Made by a program: the position numbers and the translations under genes. DNA of 64,000 nucleotides, taken from assembly GCF_001649575.2 (NCBI RefSeq), contig NC_051451.1:22180785-22244784 (forward strand). Direction: 5' to 3'. Below the pieces are notes generated by a model, which was not told where the DNA came from, ran no database searches, and saw nothing but the letters and a program-made list of their open reading frames with translations. Within the stretch, counting starts at the first letter, position 1; each line of letters starts with the position of its first letter. This DNA comes from Kryptolebias marmoratus (Eukaryota; Chordata; Actinopteri; Cyprinodontiformes; Rivulidae). Of the stretch, positions 42,134 to 52,600 are shown in pieces.

Positions 42134-44122
42134 ATGGCACCCAAGAAGAACAAGACGACTAAAAAGAGCAAAGGAGACATAAATGATATCATGGTTGAAA
42201 ACAGCCCCATTAACAAGTTTAATGGATTAAACACTCTGATAGAAGGAGGAAATGGCTTCAGCTGTATCTCGACTGAAGTCACTGATTCTGTGTATGCCCC
42301 AAACCTCCTGGAGGGCTTGAGCAACATGAGGCAGGAAAGTTTCCTCTGTGACCTAACAGTCACCACCAAATCAACATCATTTGATGTCCACAAAGTCATC
42401 ATGGCTTCTTGCAGTGAGTACATTAGAAACATCTTGAAGAAGGATCCGGCTCTTCAGAAGATTGACCTGAACGACCTCTCACCAGTCGGCCTTGCTACTG
42501 CAATCACATATGCTTACTCAGGCAAGCTCACCTTATCACTCTACAGCATCGGCAGCACAATCGCTGCAGCCATGTTGCTGCAGATTGGCACGTTAGTAAA
42601 AATGTGCAGTGATTTCCTCATGCAGGAGCTCAGCGTAGAGAACTGCATGTACGTGGCTAACATCGCCGATGCCTATGACCTTAAAGAAACCAAGGAAGCA
42701 GCTCAGAAGTTCATGCGGGAGAACTTTATCGAGTTCTCAGAAATGGAGCAGTTCCTGAAGCTCACGTATGAGCAGATCAACGAATTTCTCTCAGACGATT
42801 CTTTGCAGCTGCCCTCTGAAGTCACGGCTTTCCAGATTGCCATGAAATGGTTAGACTTTGACGAGAAGAGGTTGAAGTATGCAGCAGATCTCTTGACTAA
42901 CATCCGCTTTGGCACGATCTCCCCCCAAGACCTTGTGAATCACGTACAGAATGTCCCTAGGATGATGCAAGACTCCGAGTGCCACCGTCTCCTTGTTGAC
43001 GCCATGAATTACCATCTGTTGCCATTTCAACAGAACATCTTGCAGTCACGCAGAACAAAGGTACGAGGTGGCCTCAAGGTGATTCTCACAATTGGTGGAC
43101 GTCCTGCCCTGACAGAAAAGTCCCTCAGCAAAGATGTTCTCTACAGAGACTCGGATCAAGTTTGGAATAAGTTGACAGAAATGCCAGCAAAGAGCTTCAA
43201 TCAGTGTGTGGCGGTACTGGATGGCTTCCTGTATGTGGCAGGTGGTGAGGACCAGAATGATGCAAGGAACCAGGCGAAACACGCAGTTAGCAACTTCTGC
43301 AGGTACCAGATAATGTTTGTATTTTTAACTGTTGTCATATTTGTTGGTATAAAACAAGAAAATCACTCTTCATTGCAACTCCCTTTTAGGTACGACCCCC
43401 GCTTCAACAACTGGATTCATTTGACCAACATGATCCAAAGGCGCACCCACTTCAGCCTCAACACCTTCAACGGTCTCTTGTTTGCCATTGGAGGTCGAAA
43501 CGCTGATGGAGTTCAGTCCTCCATGGAGTGCTATGTGCCCTCATCCAACCAGTGGCAGATGAAAGCTCCCATGGAGGTGGCACGCTGCTGTCACGCCAGC
43601 TCTGTTATCGACGGCAAGATTCTCGTATCGGGAGGTTACATCAACAACGCTTACTCCAGAGCTGTGTGCGCCTATGATCCTGCCACTGACACCTGGCAGG
43701 ATAAGAGCAGTCTGAGCACACCTCGAGGCTGGCACTGCGCCGCCACCATTGGAGATCGAGCCTATGTCATTGGTGGCAGCCAGCTTGGAGGGCGGGGAGA
43801 GCGGGTGGACGTCCTCGTTGTTGAATCTTACAACCCGCACAACGGCCAGTGGAGCTACTGCGCGCCTCTTCGCACGGGAGTTAGCACGGCTGGCATTTCC
43901 ATTTTGAACAACAAGATCTATCTCCTCGGAGGCTGGAACGAAGGTGAGAAGAAGTACAAGAAATGCATTCAGGTTTACAACCCCGACCTCAATGAATGGA
44001 CTGAGGATGATGAGTTGCCAGAAGCTACAGTTGGCATTTCCTGCTGCGTCGTCACCATACCTACAAGGAAAACACGAGAATCCAGAGCCAGCTCAGTTTC
44101 ATCTGCACCAGTCAGTATATAA
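42134..44122 (+). CDS. klhl31: Kelch-like protein 31, 633 aa, one coding intron
   Basis: BTB-BACK-Kelch protein, a presumed CUL3 adaptor, known in vertebrates for skeletal and cardiac muscle expression. Exons are 42134-43302 and 43390-44122, separated by an 87-bp GT-AG intron; AG|G restores Arg390 in NFCRYDPRFN. The start is the ATG in gccATGG ([18 protein letters not shown]), matching the human N-terminus; an upstream in-frame ATG at 42086 is less likely. The BTB domain is about residues 70-170 ([18 protein letters not shown]), BACK about 175-280 ([16 protein letters not shown]), then six Kelch repeats (GRPALTEKS to [19 protein letters not shown]). The C-terminus [13 protein letters not shown] matches human. 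The human protein is 634 aa. An acceptor at 42074-42075 shows that a 5' UTR exon lies upstream. Confidence 0.96.
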   Translation: MAPKKNKTTKKSKGDINDIMVENSPINKFNGLNTLIEGGNGFSCISTEVTDSVYAPNLLEGLSNMRQESFLCDLTVTTKSTSFDVHKVIMASCSEYIRNILKKDPALQKIDLNDLSPVGLATAITYAYSGKLTLSLYSIGSTIAAAMLLQIGTLVKMCSDFLMQELSVENCMYVANIADAYDLKETKEAAQKFMRENFIEFSEMEQFLKLTYEQINEFLSDDSLQLPSEVTAFQIAMKWLDFDEKRLKYAADLLTNIRFGTISPQDLVNHVQNVPRMMQDSECHRLLVDAMNYHLLPFQQNILQSRRTKVRGGLKVILTIGGRPALTEKSLSKDVLYRDSDQVWNKLTEMPAKSFNQCVAVLDGFLYVAGGEDQNDARNQAKHAVSNFCRYQIMFVFLTVVIFVGIKQENHSSLQLPFRYDPRFNNWIHLTNMIQRRTHFSLNTFNGLLFAIGGRNADGVQSSMECYVPSSNQWQMKAPMEVARCCHASSVIDGKILVSGGYINNAYSRAVCAYDPATDTWQDKSSLSTPRGWHCAATIGDRAYVIGGSQLGGRGERVDVLVVESYNPHNGQWSYCAPLRTGVSTAGISILNNKIYLLGGWNEGEKKYKKCIQVYNPDLNEWTEDDELPEATVGISCCVVTIPTRKTRESRASSVSSAPVSI

Positions 44123-45079
44123 GGATTTAGATCACAGCAATGATCTAGTTCACAAGTCTTCAGATCTCCAGTTTCACTGTCTACAATCTTGGGTTGAAAC
44201 CCTTCTAATAAGTGGAACTCAGCTTCCTTTATTCAGGCAAAGATGGACAAAATTCAAGGCACTTTTGTCTCTTTTTCCTTTTTCTTGAAAACAATTTGAA
44301 ACCAAAGGAAAATCAGAATTTTTGATACATGTTTTAAGAAATCTTCATGTATTTTTTACCACACTTCTGCATCACTGATGCCAGATGATGTTTTCAAAAA
44401 AAGGGCAAACAGACAAAAGTTGATTTTTGGGGTCCAATTTAGCTGGAACATTGTCTTTCAGCCAGCAGGTATAGTTCCAAAAACTTAAGCAAAATTAATG
44501 TAAAAACATGCACATGTGCAAGGAAACAAAACATTTATTCTGAATTTTGCAATACCCCCTTTTAGATGACTTTAGCTACTGTGACTCTCACATACTTGAA
44601 CAGAAGTTGGAGTAGGTGTTGGAGGCACCTACCAGGAGTAGGTGCTTAGGATTATTGTTAACACACCCCATAATACAGCTGCACTTTCTGCAGCATTCAG
44701 TACTTATACTACATGACATCTGGCCACCATTAACACTGTCTGTCTGAGTCAAAGATTCTGTATTTCAAAAAGAATGGTGAGGATTTAATGGCTTTAGGTG
44801 TATCAGTGATAAATTATATTATTTTGTAAAAAATAATTGAAAGGAAAAAGTCAACATGTGACTAATGTTCTGAGCCTGAGCTTCCCCAGAGGTCCTGAAT
44901 TTTCTGAATGCTCATGTCTTTCCATTTTATGTTTGTTTTTAAATTAAAATGATAAAGTGTAATCTTCTCTGAGCTCTGTCATTTATTTTATGATTATGCT
45001 CATTTCTGTAACATCCTTTTTAGAAAAGGTTTGAAGAACAGGAAGAACAAAAATCCTTTTGACTGTATTGTAAAAAACA

Positions 45080-45920
45080 TAACTGAACACACTTAGTCCA
45101 CCAGGGGTCACAACTCCGAATTTGAACCTTTAAAGGGGAAATGAACAGTGTTTTGAATCTAAAATAATTTAACAGAAAGTCATAAAAGGTGTTTGTTTTC
45201 AGAGTCTCTCATATTAAAAAGTTTACACTAATTTAAAATTATTAATAAAAGATCAAAAAATGAGGGTGTCTTCAGTATTTTCCTTGATGACTTGGAAGTG
45301 AGATGTATCGAGAGCCAAACAGGAGCGCCAACAAGGCTGGAAATTGCTAATACAGATAGTGTGGAGGTGAAATGGTTCAGTTTGTTGTAATTATTGATGT
45401 AAACTGACCCAAAACTCCAACTGCTGAGTCATTCTTCAGCTTCCCGGAGGACAGGAAAGATTCACGGATGTAGTTAGTTTAGTTCGTGGTGAAAATTACA
45501 ACCAAAAGTCTGGAGACTGACTGAGCAGTTAATGTTTTGAAGAGGACCACCTGAAATACAAACCTTCAACAGAAGAACCACCCACTGATCGGTACCGGCC
45601 GCCTCCAGCTGTCCGGATGGGAAACTCCTTGAAGACTGTGTGAGTTCAGGGGTTTCCCTTGTGAAATGTGGGGTTTGAGCTCCTGACAGCTTCACTCCAG
45701 ACCAAAAACAGAAAAACATGTTTTCAAACCATTTAACAACTTTCTTCTTCTTCTGCTTCCATTTCCCCTGATAAATACTGCAACAGTAACCCTCAGCGGT
45801 CTGCCACAGCTGGATCTGCCTCCTAAGGAGGTAACTCACAATCACACAATCATCCCACAAAACCTCTAAAAACAAGTCGTTAACATTTTAAATCAGAGAA
45901 ATGGACCACTGGAGTGTTTT
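45080..45920 (+). repeat. Unclassified dispersed repeat D, copy 1
   Basis: Segments recur in the same order at 53756-54320: GGTGTTTGTTTTCAG, CATTCTTCAGCTTCC followed by GGA, GTGAAAATTACAACC and AACCTTCAACAGAAG. No coding potential is evident, and ends were not determined. Confidence 0.6.
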
Positions 45921-47959
45921 GTGATGGTGTTTAACATAAAAAAATGCATAAAAACTCATTAGTTGTATATTTTATTTCCCCTTTAATTTTCTGTGGTCTA
46001 TCATGATAATGAAGTAAGTCACTTGTGGTTTGTTTTTCTTGAACTTTTAAACCTGAATCATCTTTACAAACTACCGCAAATTGATTTGTCGTAAAGAAAG
46101 AAAGAAATAAACAAATATTGCCCATTTTAGCTGTGAACTTGTACTTAAACTGAATATATATATTTTTAAAGTATAAGTAACAAAAATTGACAAAAATTTC
46201 AGATTTAATGCATCTGTCTGACCAGAGCAAACTACTTCCTTGGTGACTCAGCATTTCCATTGAGAGGTAAAATGCTGATTCATTCATAAATGAGTAAACT
46301 CTATAAAGCTTTTCTTAATAGGTTTTTTTTTATGTTTCGGATTATTCTGATATAATCTATATTTGAAAAAGAAAAAAAGGAGCTCTGTTTAGAAAAATAA
46401 AACTGATTTTAAGGTAATATCATGCCTTTTCATTAGTTTTTATGCTCATCTAACATTAACAGCAATAGACGTGACACCATGTATGGGTTGTGCGTTATTT
46501 TACATTTGAACATGAAAGAAAATGTCTTTAATTATTCTATTTATTATTATTACTATTTGCCTTTAGGGCCTCGCCTTTAAAAATGAGTCTTTTTTATTGC
46601 TTTTATTCCTGCAATAATGTTGTAAACAGGTGTAACTGCTTTTTTACACACCTAAGTAGATATCAGGTTGTTATGCCAACACCACAATCATGTAGCTCGT
46701 TATTATTTTGTTTTCAACTCTGCAGTAATTTATATGGCAATTAAAACATCAAAACTGTCATTGATTAATTGTGAAACATAATGACTGAGGATTACGGCTC
46801 TGTGAAGAGAGCTGCTGAAGCAGAACGATCCCCGAGGCAGAAAAGTAACACTTTCCGAACAAAACAGACATGTTTACTTTTTTGGTGGTGTTCTTATGCA
46901 TGTGTGTACTCGTCCCAAAGAGTGAGTCATCTCAGGTTCAACACCGGTTTCAATAGAGGACAGCACTTCCCCTGCTTTAAATATTGCATGATTCTTTGTA
47001 ACAGGAGCAATGCTCACACACCCACCATTGTCTTTGACATGACTCGTTTACAGCAGAAGCTAAAGCAACGTTGCTGTCAGTTTATTTGTAGATAAACTAC
47101 ACTAAATATTTATGAAATGTCACTCACAACTCTTTGTGCTTTTGATTCTGAATGGGCTGCAAAACACCACCAACTCAGAAACACACAATTTTCCCAAACT
47201 TCCCTGTGTTTTACATCATGTTTCACTGGAGATGAAAGTGATACGCAGCCTACGGGCGTAGCCTATGGGCCGTGTGACTCTTTTTATTTACAATCTCCAT
47301 TGTGTTGCTTTCACATGTTGCATAATGGGCTCCAACTCGTGATCCGGCATGTGCTGCAGCCTTGACTGGAGGATTCATGAAAGAAGTCATTTTATGTCTT
47401 TTTAGGTCCAGGCCAACTACGGGAGGAAATAACACAAAATCTTAATGTAAAGTAATTAAATAAAGTAGTTGGTGAGATTCTTATAACATGTCTCTTTCTA
47501 ACTTTAGGCTGATGCTAGAGTTTTCATGATGACTTGTTTCTTGTTTTCAGCTCTCAGACCTTTAGTTTATGTGACCTCACATAACCAAATTCATGATCCG
47601 TCTGCTTTGCATGAGCTTCACATTTGTGTGTTAGCTACAAAACGTGCACCCACCTTTGCAGGCCGCCTGCAGCTACCAAAAGGCTTCACGGTGAAGCAAC
47701 ATTTAGAGATCAGTTTTCTTGCTGAAACGCTGGTGACTCACAGGATTTAGTTTTTTCATCTGGACTATACACCTTTATCTGTCTTAACATTATGTGACGA
47801 GCCACATCCTCATTTTTGCCACATTTGAATGCAGTTCAAACACCAACACCTCATTGTATTGATCCACGAATGTACAACACACCCTTTCAAAGAGGTGAAT
47901 TGCTAAGTCATTGTTACAGTCACATTTTTAACAATAATGTGGAATCATGATAAGTTACC

Positions 47960-48275
47960 TTTCACACTCCAGTCATAAACTTGACTCATTTTTTCTATGC
48001 ACCACAAATTTGGAACAAACTTCCAGAAAACTGTAAAACAGCTGAAACACTGGGTGCCTTTAAATCTCAACTTAAAACCCACCTGTTTAGAGTTGCTTAT
48101 GGCTANNNNNNNNNNNGGTTAGAGTGCAGGTTTTTGATGTTTGTCTCTTTCTTACTGTTTATTCATTGTCACATGCTGTTTTTATTTTGTTTTTTAATTA
48201 TGTAAAGCACCTTGAAATGCCTTGCTGCTGAAATGTGCTATACAAATAAAATTTGATTGATTGATTGATTGATTT
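47960..48275 (+). mobile_element. 3' end of an L2/CR1-clade LINE
   Basis: The frame reads FFYAPQIWNKLPENCKTAET then LGAFKSQLKTHLFRVAYG, the C-terminal tail of reverse transcriptases of L2/Rex-like non-LTR elements in fish. The 3' UTR follows (AAAGCACCTTGAAATGCCTT) and the element ends in a (TTGA)n tail at about 48252-48274. It is 5'-truncated, as is usual, and interrupted by an 11-N gap. Confidence 0.8.
48106..48116. other. Short assembly gap (11 N)
   Basis: Eleven Ns inside the LINE remnant, just after its last recognisable codons. Confidence 1.
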
Positions 48276-48410
48276 ACTGTTACGCTGCAAAAATCAAATG
48301 ACTAGGCAGTCTGTAAGAGATTCAGTGGCAAAATCTTTTGCAATTAAAGGCTCAGTAGTATCACCCACCACATTTCATGCCAGAGTTTTGAACTAAGATC
48401 TTCTGATGTA

Positions 48411-48760
48411 GCCATTTTTGTGTTTACTATGGCAATTGGTTGTGGGGGCCATCGTGAATTGGGTTGACTTCAAACATCAACCAGTTGTAAATGTACACCC
48501 AGTGATTACTTCCTGAGAGTTCAATTAAAATCCATCCTGTGGTTTGTGAGATATTTTGCCAACAGACAGATGCAGTTTACTGTAGAAGTTAATGGCAAGC
48601 AAACTTTTAAAAACAGATCAGGTATGATCTTTTTTGTGCTTGGGGTATGTGTTGGGGATGACTCTCAGCTACTGCAACACCCGATTTTAGCTCAATGTCT
48701 GTAAAATTGATTCATGAAATATTCTGCTAATGCTTCAGACAAACACACACAGGCAAAAAC
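48411..48760 (-). repeat. Dispersed repeat family A, copies 5 and 6 (partial, rearranged)
   Basis: Reverse-oriented core at 48450-48570 (GAATTGGGTTGACTTCAAAC). A separate reverse-oriented piece at 48655-48720 (GATGACTCTCAGCTACTGCA) is in the wrong order for one intact copy. This implies two insertions or a rearrangement. Confidence 0.65.
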
Positions 48761-49079
48761 ATTGTGGCCTTCACATGAGGGCAATAATAATAGGTCTATA
48801 TACTGTGTCCCTGTAATAAAGTGCCTATCTATCTAGTTTAAATTATTTTTTTTGATAAGATGCGTTTTATTTGAAGGCAAACCACTGGTTCATCCTTTGA
48901 GTTTAGGAGCATTTTAGGACAGAATGACTCATTGGTCACAGTTAAATGTCAAACAAACAAACCAACAAAAAAATCATAACCGCTGGACCACAAATAACTG
49001 AACTGAAAATGAGCAAATAGGTACTCATCGTATTGTTAATATAGGGAAAACGTAAAATATTTGACGATTTTTCGTGAAG

Positions 49080-49262
49080 TTTCTACATTTCCGGTGAACT
49101 TGAACGTCTCATTGTGAGCTCGAAAACGGTGGGAGCAGCCGAGCTCCAATTAGTGCTGAGTCACCGTGACGTCACGAGGCTCCGCCCGGAGAGGCAGGGT
49201 CACGTGTTCAGGAGGCAGGAGGGCCCCGGCCGGTATTCATATGTGCAACATAGCGGAATGAT
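49080..49262 (+). promoter_or_regulatory. gclc: gclc proximal promoter with ARE, CRE, E-box and GC box
   Basis: The GC-rich block upstream of gclc holds CCAAT (49146-49150). It also holds GCTGAGTCA (49155-49163), whose complement TGACTCAGC is a perfect antioxidant response element core. A palindromic CRE TGACGTCA (49167-49174), a GC box (ctccgcccgg, from about 49181) and GTCACGTG (49199-49206, CLEAR/E-box-like) follow. GCLC is a classic NRF2 target. Site assignments are by consensus only. Confidence 0.6.
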
Positions 49263-49453
49263 TTCTCTCTGACCAGCATCAGTCTGACTCGGCAGCTGCA
49301 AACAAACGCAGGTTCACGCCACTGTCAGCCGAACTCGGAGCTGTTTCTGTGCGCGTCCGTTACCCGAACTGAACCGAACCGAACCGAAGGTACCGGGCAC
49401 CGACACCAACTATCGGCTGCGCGTTTGCCGAGCTAACGATACATTAGCAAGTG

Positions 49454-49489
49454 ATGAGCGGTGGCCTGCCTCCTCGAGTGCTCAGCTAA
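49454..49489 (+). CDS. Small upstream ORF in gclc 5' leader
   Basis: An ATG followed by ten codons (MSGGLPPRVLS) and TAA lies 183 nt before the gclc start. I see no other ATG between this uORF and the main start. It falls in the 5' leader only if transcription starts upstream of 49454, which is inferred from the promoter motifs. No function is claimed for the peptide. Confidence 0.35.
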   Translation: MSGGLPPRVLS

Positions 49490-49671
49490 GGTTACCGCCA
49501 GGCACCGAGAGACTCGACCTGTCCAACAGCGCCTGGAGGGGGGGTGGGAGGGATCGGGACTCTGCCGGGCTCGCTGGACCGAGACTTCGCGGCTAGTTTC
49601 CCGCGACTTGGACGGACTAGTTCGGCGGCGGCAGGACACCGCTCAGCCTTCCAGGGTGAGTAGCCTGCGCG

Positions 49672-52600
49672 ATGGGGCTGCTGTCACAGGGGTCTCCGCT
49701 GGACTGGGAAGAGTCCAGGAAATATGCCGACCACATCCGGAAGCACGGCATCATCCAGTTCCTCAACATCTACAACAAGGTGAAGGAGCGGCAGAAAGAC
49801 GTGCTGAAATGGGGCGACGAGGTAAGGGAAATAAAAATAAATTAAAAAAAGCAGCGTCATGTGCCCTACTCGTGTTTGTGCAACAAAGCGCCCTTTACTG
49901 GTGCCTTTTGTTTTGTGCGCACATGTATAGTGGAAAATATCTGACATTTTACCTGCAGTTCTCAGCGTGTTTGCACGTGCTCTTTCCATGTAAATAATAC
50001 CATTTACTCATTGCATAATCCTGGATTTGAAGCACTAATCTAGTGTGAATGGCCCGATGAGCCTAACATTTGTAATGCTGTCAGAGGAGACTTTATTAGT
50101 AATATTTGATCAATGATTTACTTTGTTTTGTGGTAACTTTTACCCATGATAATAGTTCAGAGAAAACTTCCCTGTTGAGTAAACAACCCACTAAGATGTG
50201 TGGGCTTAGCTGTTCAGCAACCCTGTTTTTGTGTTTAATTATTATTATTATACTTTTAATGTTATTTTTCACCTGCCAGCAGCAGCAGAAACTTTGGCGT
50301 CCAGCAGCTTGAACACGGGGTCTTAAATTTCAATCGATGTGGAATGCTGTTGTTACAGATTAATCCGTGTTTCAGACAGGGGATTACACAGAAGCAGAGT
50401 CAAAGTCAAGGAAACTGACCAACTGGAAATGACGCTGGCGGAAAGCCTGGTCCCGGATTTAAAATTCAGTTTTCTTCCCCTTTTTTTGTTTGTTTGTCTG
50501 TCTGTCTTTAGGTCGAGTACATGTTGGTGGAACTGGACGACAAAGACGAAAAGGTTCGACTTGTGCTGAACGGCGAGCATGTTCTGGATACGCTTCAGGA
50601 AAAAGGCGAAAAAATTAACCCCAAGTAAGTGAAAAGTCCCAATGTGCTCAAATGTTTACGTGTTTTATTTTAATCTGCGCGCCATGTTAGTCGAACCATG
50701 TTGACAGAAGTGACTGAGAGAGATATTTTATAAAAGTAGTTAAGAGTAATCACTCATCCACTCCCACCACAGTAACAAAGATTATTATTTGTCAGGATTT
50801 GGGCAGATCACACAGAGCGGTGTGAAGCTACAGCCACTATGATTTCAGAACAGTTTTACGTTGCCATTAGAAATTAATTTCTGCAAACGAGGACATTGTA
50901 GTGGTGCATGAGTTTGGATCGTTAAAAACAAAATCTTGCTTCCCTGCATATTTGTGGTTTTGAGCAGCCACGGGCAGATTCACCGAGCTGGCTCGACAGA
51001 TGTTTATCTGTGCCGTCGTTACTTCCTCGGCCACGTAGCCAATGGCATTATTTACATGTTGGCACGAACGCGTCTGTCGAGTTGAGCAGGTGTGAGCAAC
51101 TCGCACCGTTTTGGTGTCAAAATACAGCGGATCTGTTGTCCTCGTAAATATGAGGATCGGTCACGAGCATATAAGCAACAAGAGTGATGGAAGGAAAAGG
51201 GAAACGCGTCTGAGATCTGCGTGGAGCAACGTCCAACTGGATGAGCGAGGCGTCATGTTCAGGGGGCCAATAAGACACATTTTGGGTTTCACTGATTATT
51301 ACTGCATTGTTATTTTTACTTATTAAATTAGGGAACTTTCCCCACCATGGGAGGGTGGGACCACCGCTCCGTTACCCTCTGAGAGGAAATAAACTGATTT
51401 ATTTGTGTGCACATTCATATGTAAAAACCCTATTAATCACAGGTTACTGAGCGGAAATTAGCACAGATGCTAAGTTTACATTGAAAACTTCATAGGAAAG
51501 CTAACATGATTAGCATCCTGTTTGTCACTGGACGTTTATGCACAATTCAGATATTTCAAAGTCATGTTGTAGCTTCAGCTGGTGGTTACAGACATAGGTT
51601 TTTTTTAAGTGTTCAGCAAAGAAAAGATGTGAAAAGTCACAGCTTTACTTCAACATGTTTCAGCAACAGGAAGCTACGGCAACCCTTACTGGGACAAAGA
51701 GAGTCAGCAGCTGCTCTGCTGACTCTCTTTAAGTGGCAGCGCAGAATAACTTGAACAAAAATGAGTTTTGACATAAATTCAGAATCTAAGTCCATGATGT
51801 GACGCTTATCAAACTCGATTTTAGCTCCCGCTCTTATAAGATAAATAATTAGTTTCAGTTCTGTTCAATATCCTCTGGATCTTTCTGTCAAAAGTCCTTC
51901 AGTTTGGTTTTCTGCAACAGGATTTTTTAAATCTTTTTTACAACTTCATTTATCGAGACAACATTGTCTGACACTCATCACTGCTGAGAATTAATAATAT
52001 CTTTCCTGAGTGTCCTGCACTCTTCCTGTGAAGGTTTTTTTTCTTCAGAGTTGCGAACGCCACCAGTCCTGAGATGATAAATATTTAACCTAACATGAAC
52101 GTTGCACCTTAATTTCTCTCTGATGCTGTGCTGCTGTTAGGAGCCTAATGAGTAGAAACTGTGAAGTTCAAATGCTTCTATTTATTTACTTAATGATGAA
52201 GTCAGTAAAACGTCTCTGAAATGGACAAAAAGTACCAGATTAAAGCCCAACCCGGCTGTGTTTTTGTTATGTTATGCTGCTTTAGTTTACAGTCCTGTCA
52301 GATTGATGGAAATAAGGACGTTTCTGAATGTTTTTTATGAAGAGTAATCCATCAGAACAAACTGCAACTATTCAGAGACAAACTGGTTCTCACAGATAAC
52401 TTCAGAAGTCACATAAGTTCAGTTTTTTAAATTAAGTCCTCTTTTGTTTGAGCCAAGTGTGAAATCCTGCAAGACATAATTATGAGATACCATCAAAACT
52501 GACAAGTATGACTCAGCATGTTTATAATAATCTCATAAATAAAACTTGGAGTTTTTTTTTTTGTCAGAGTGAAGAAATGGGTTCCTAAATTTTATAATTA

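Larger units (their letters stand above)
44123..49079. other. klhl31 3' UTR and repeat-rich intergenic DNA
   Basis: No additional gene was recognised. AATAAA at 45244-45249 could end a long klhl31 3' UTR. Repeat D (45080-45920), the LINE end (47960-48275) and family A fragments (48411-48760) fill much of the rest. Confidence 0.5.

Noticed and set aside
49433..49997. 178-codon plus-strand frame over gclc exon 1
   Set aside because: It is a shadow frame of the GC-rich gclc leader and exon 1; the true frame starts at 49672.
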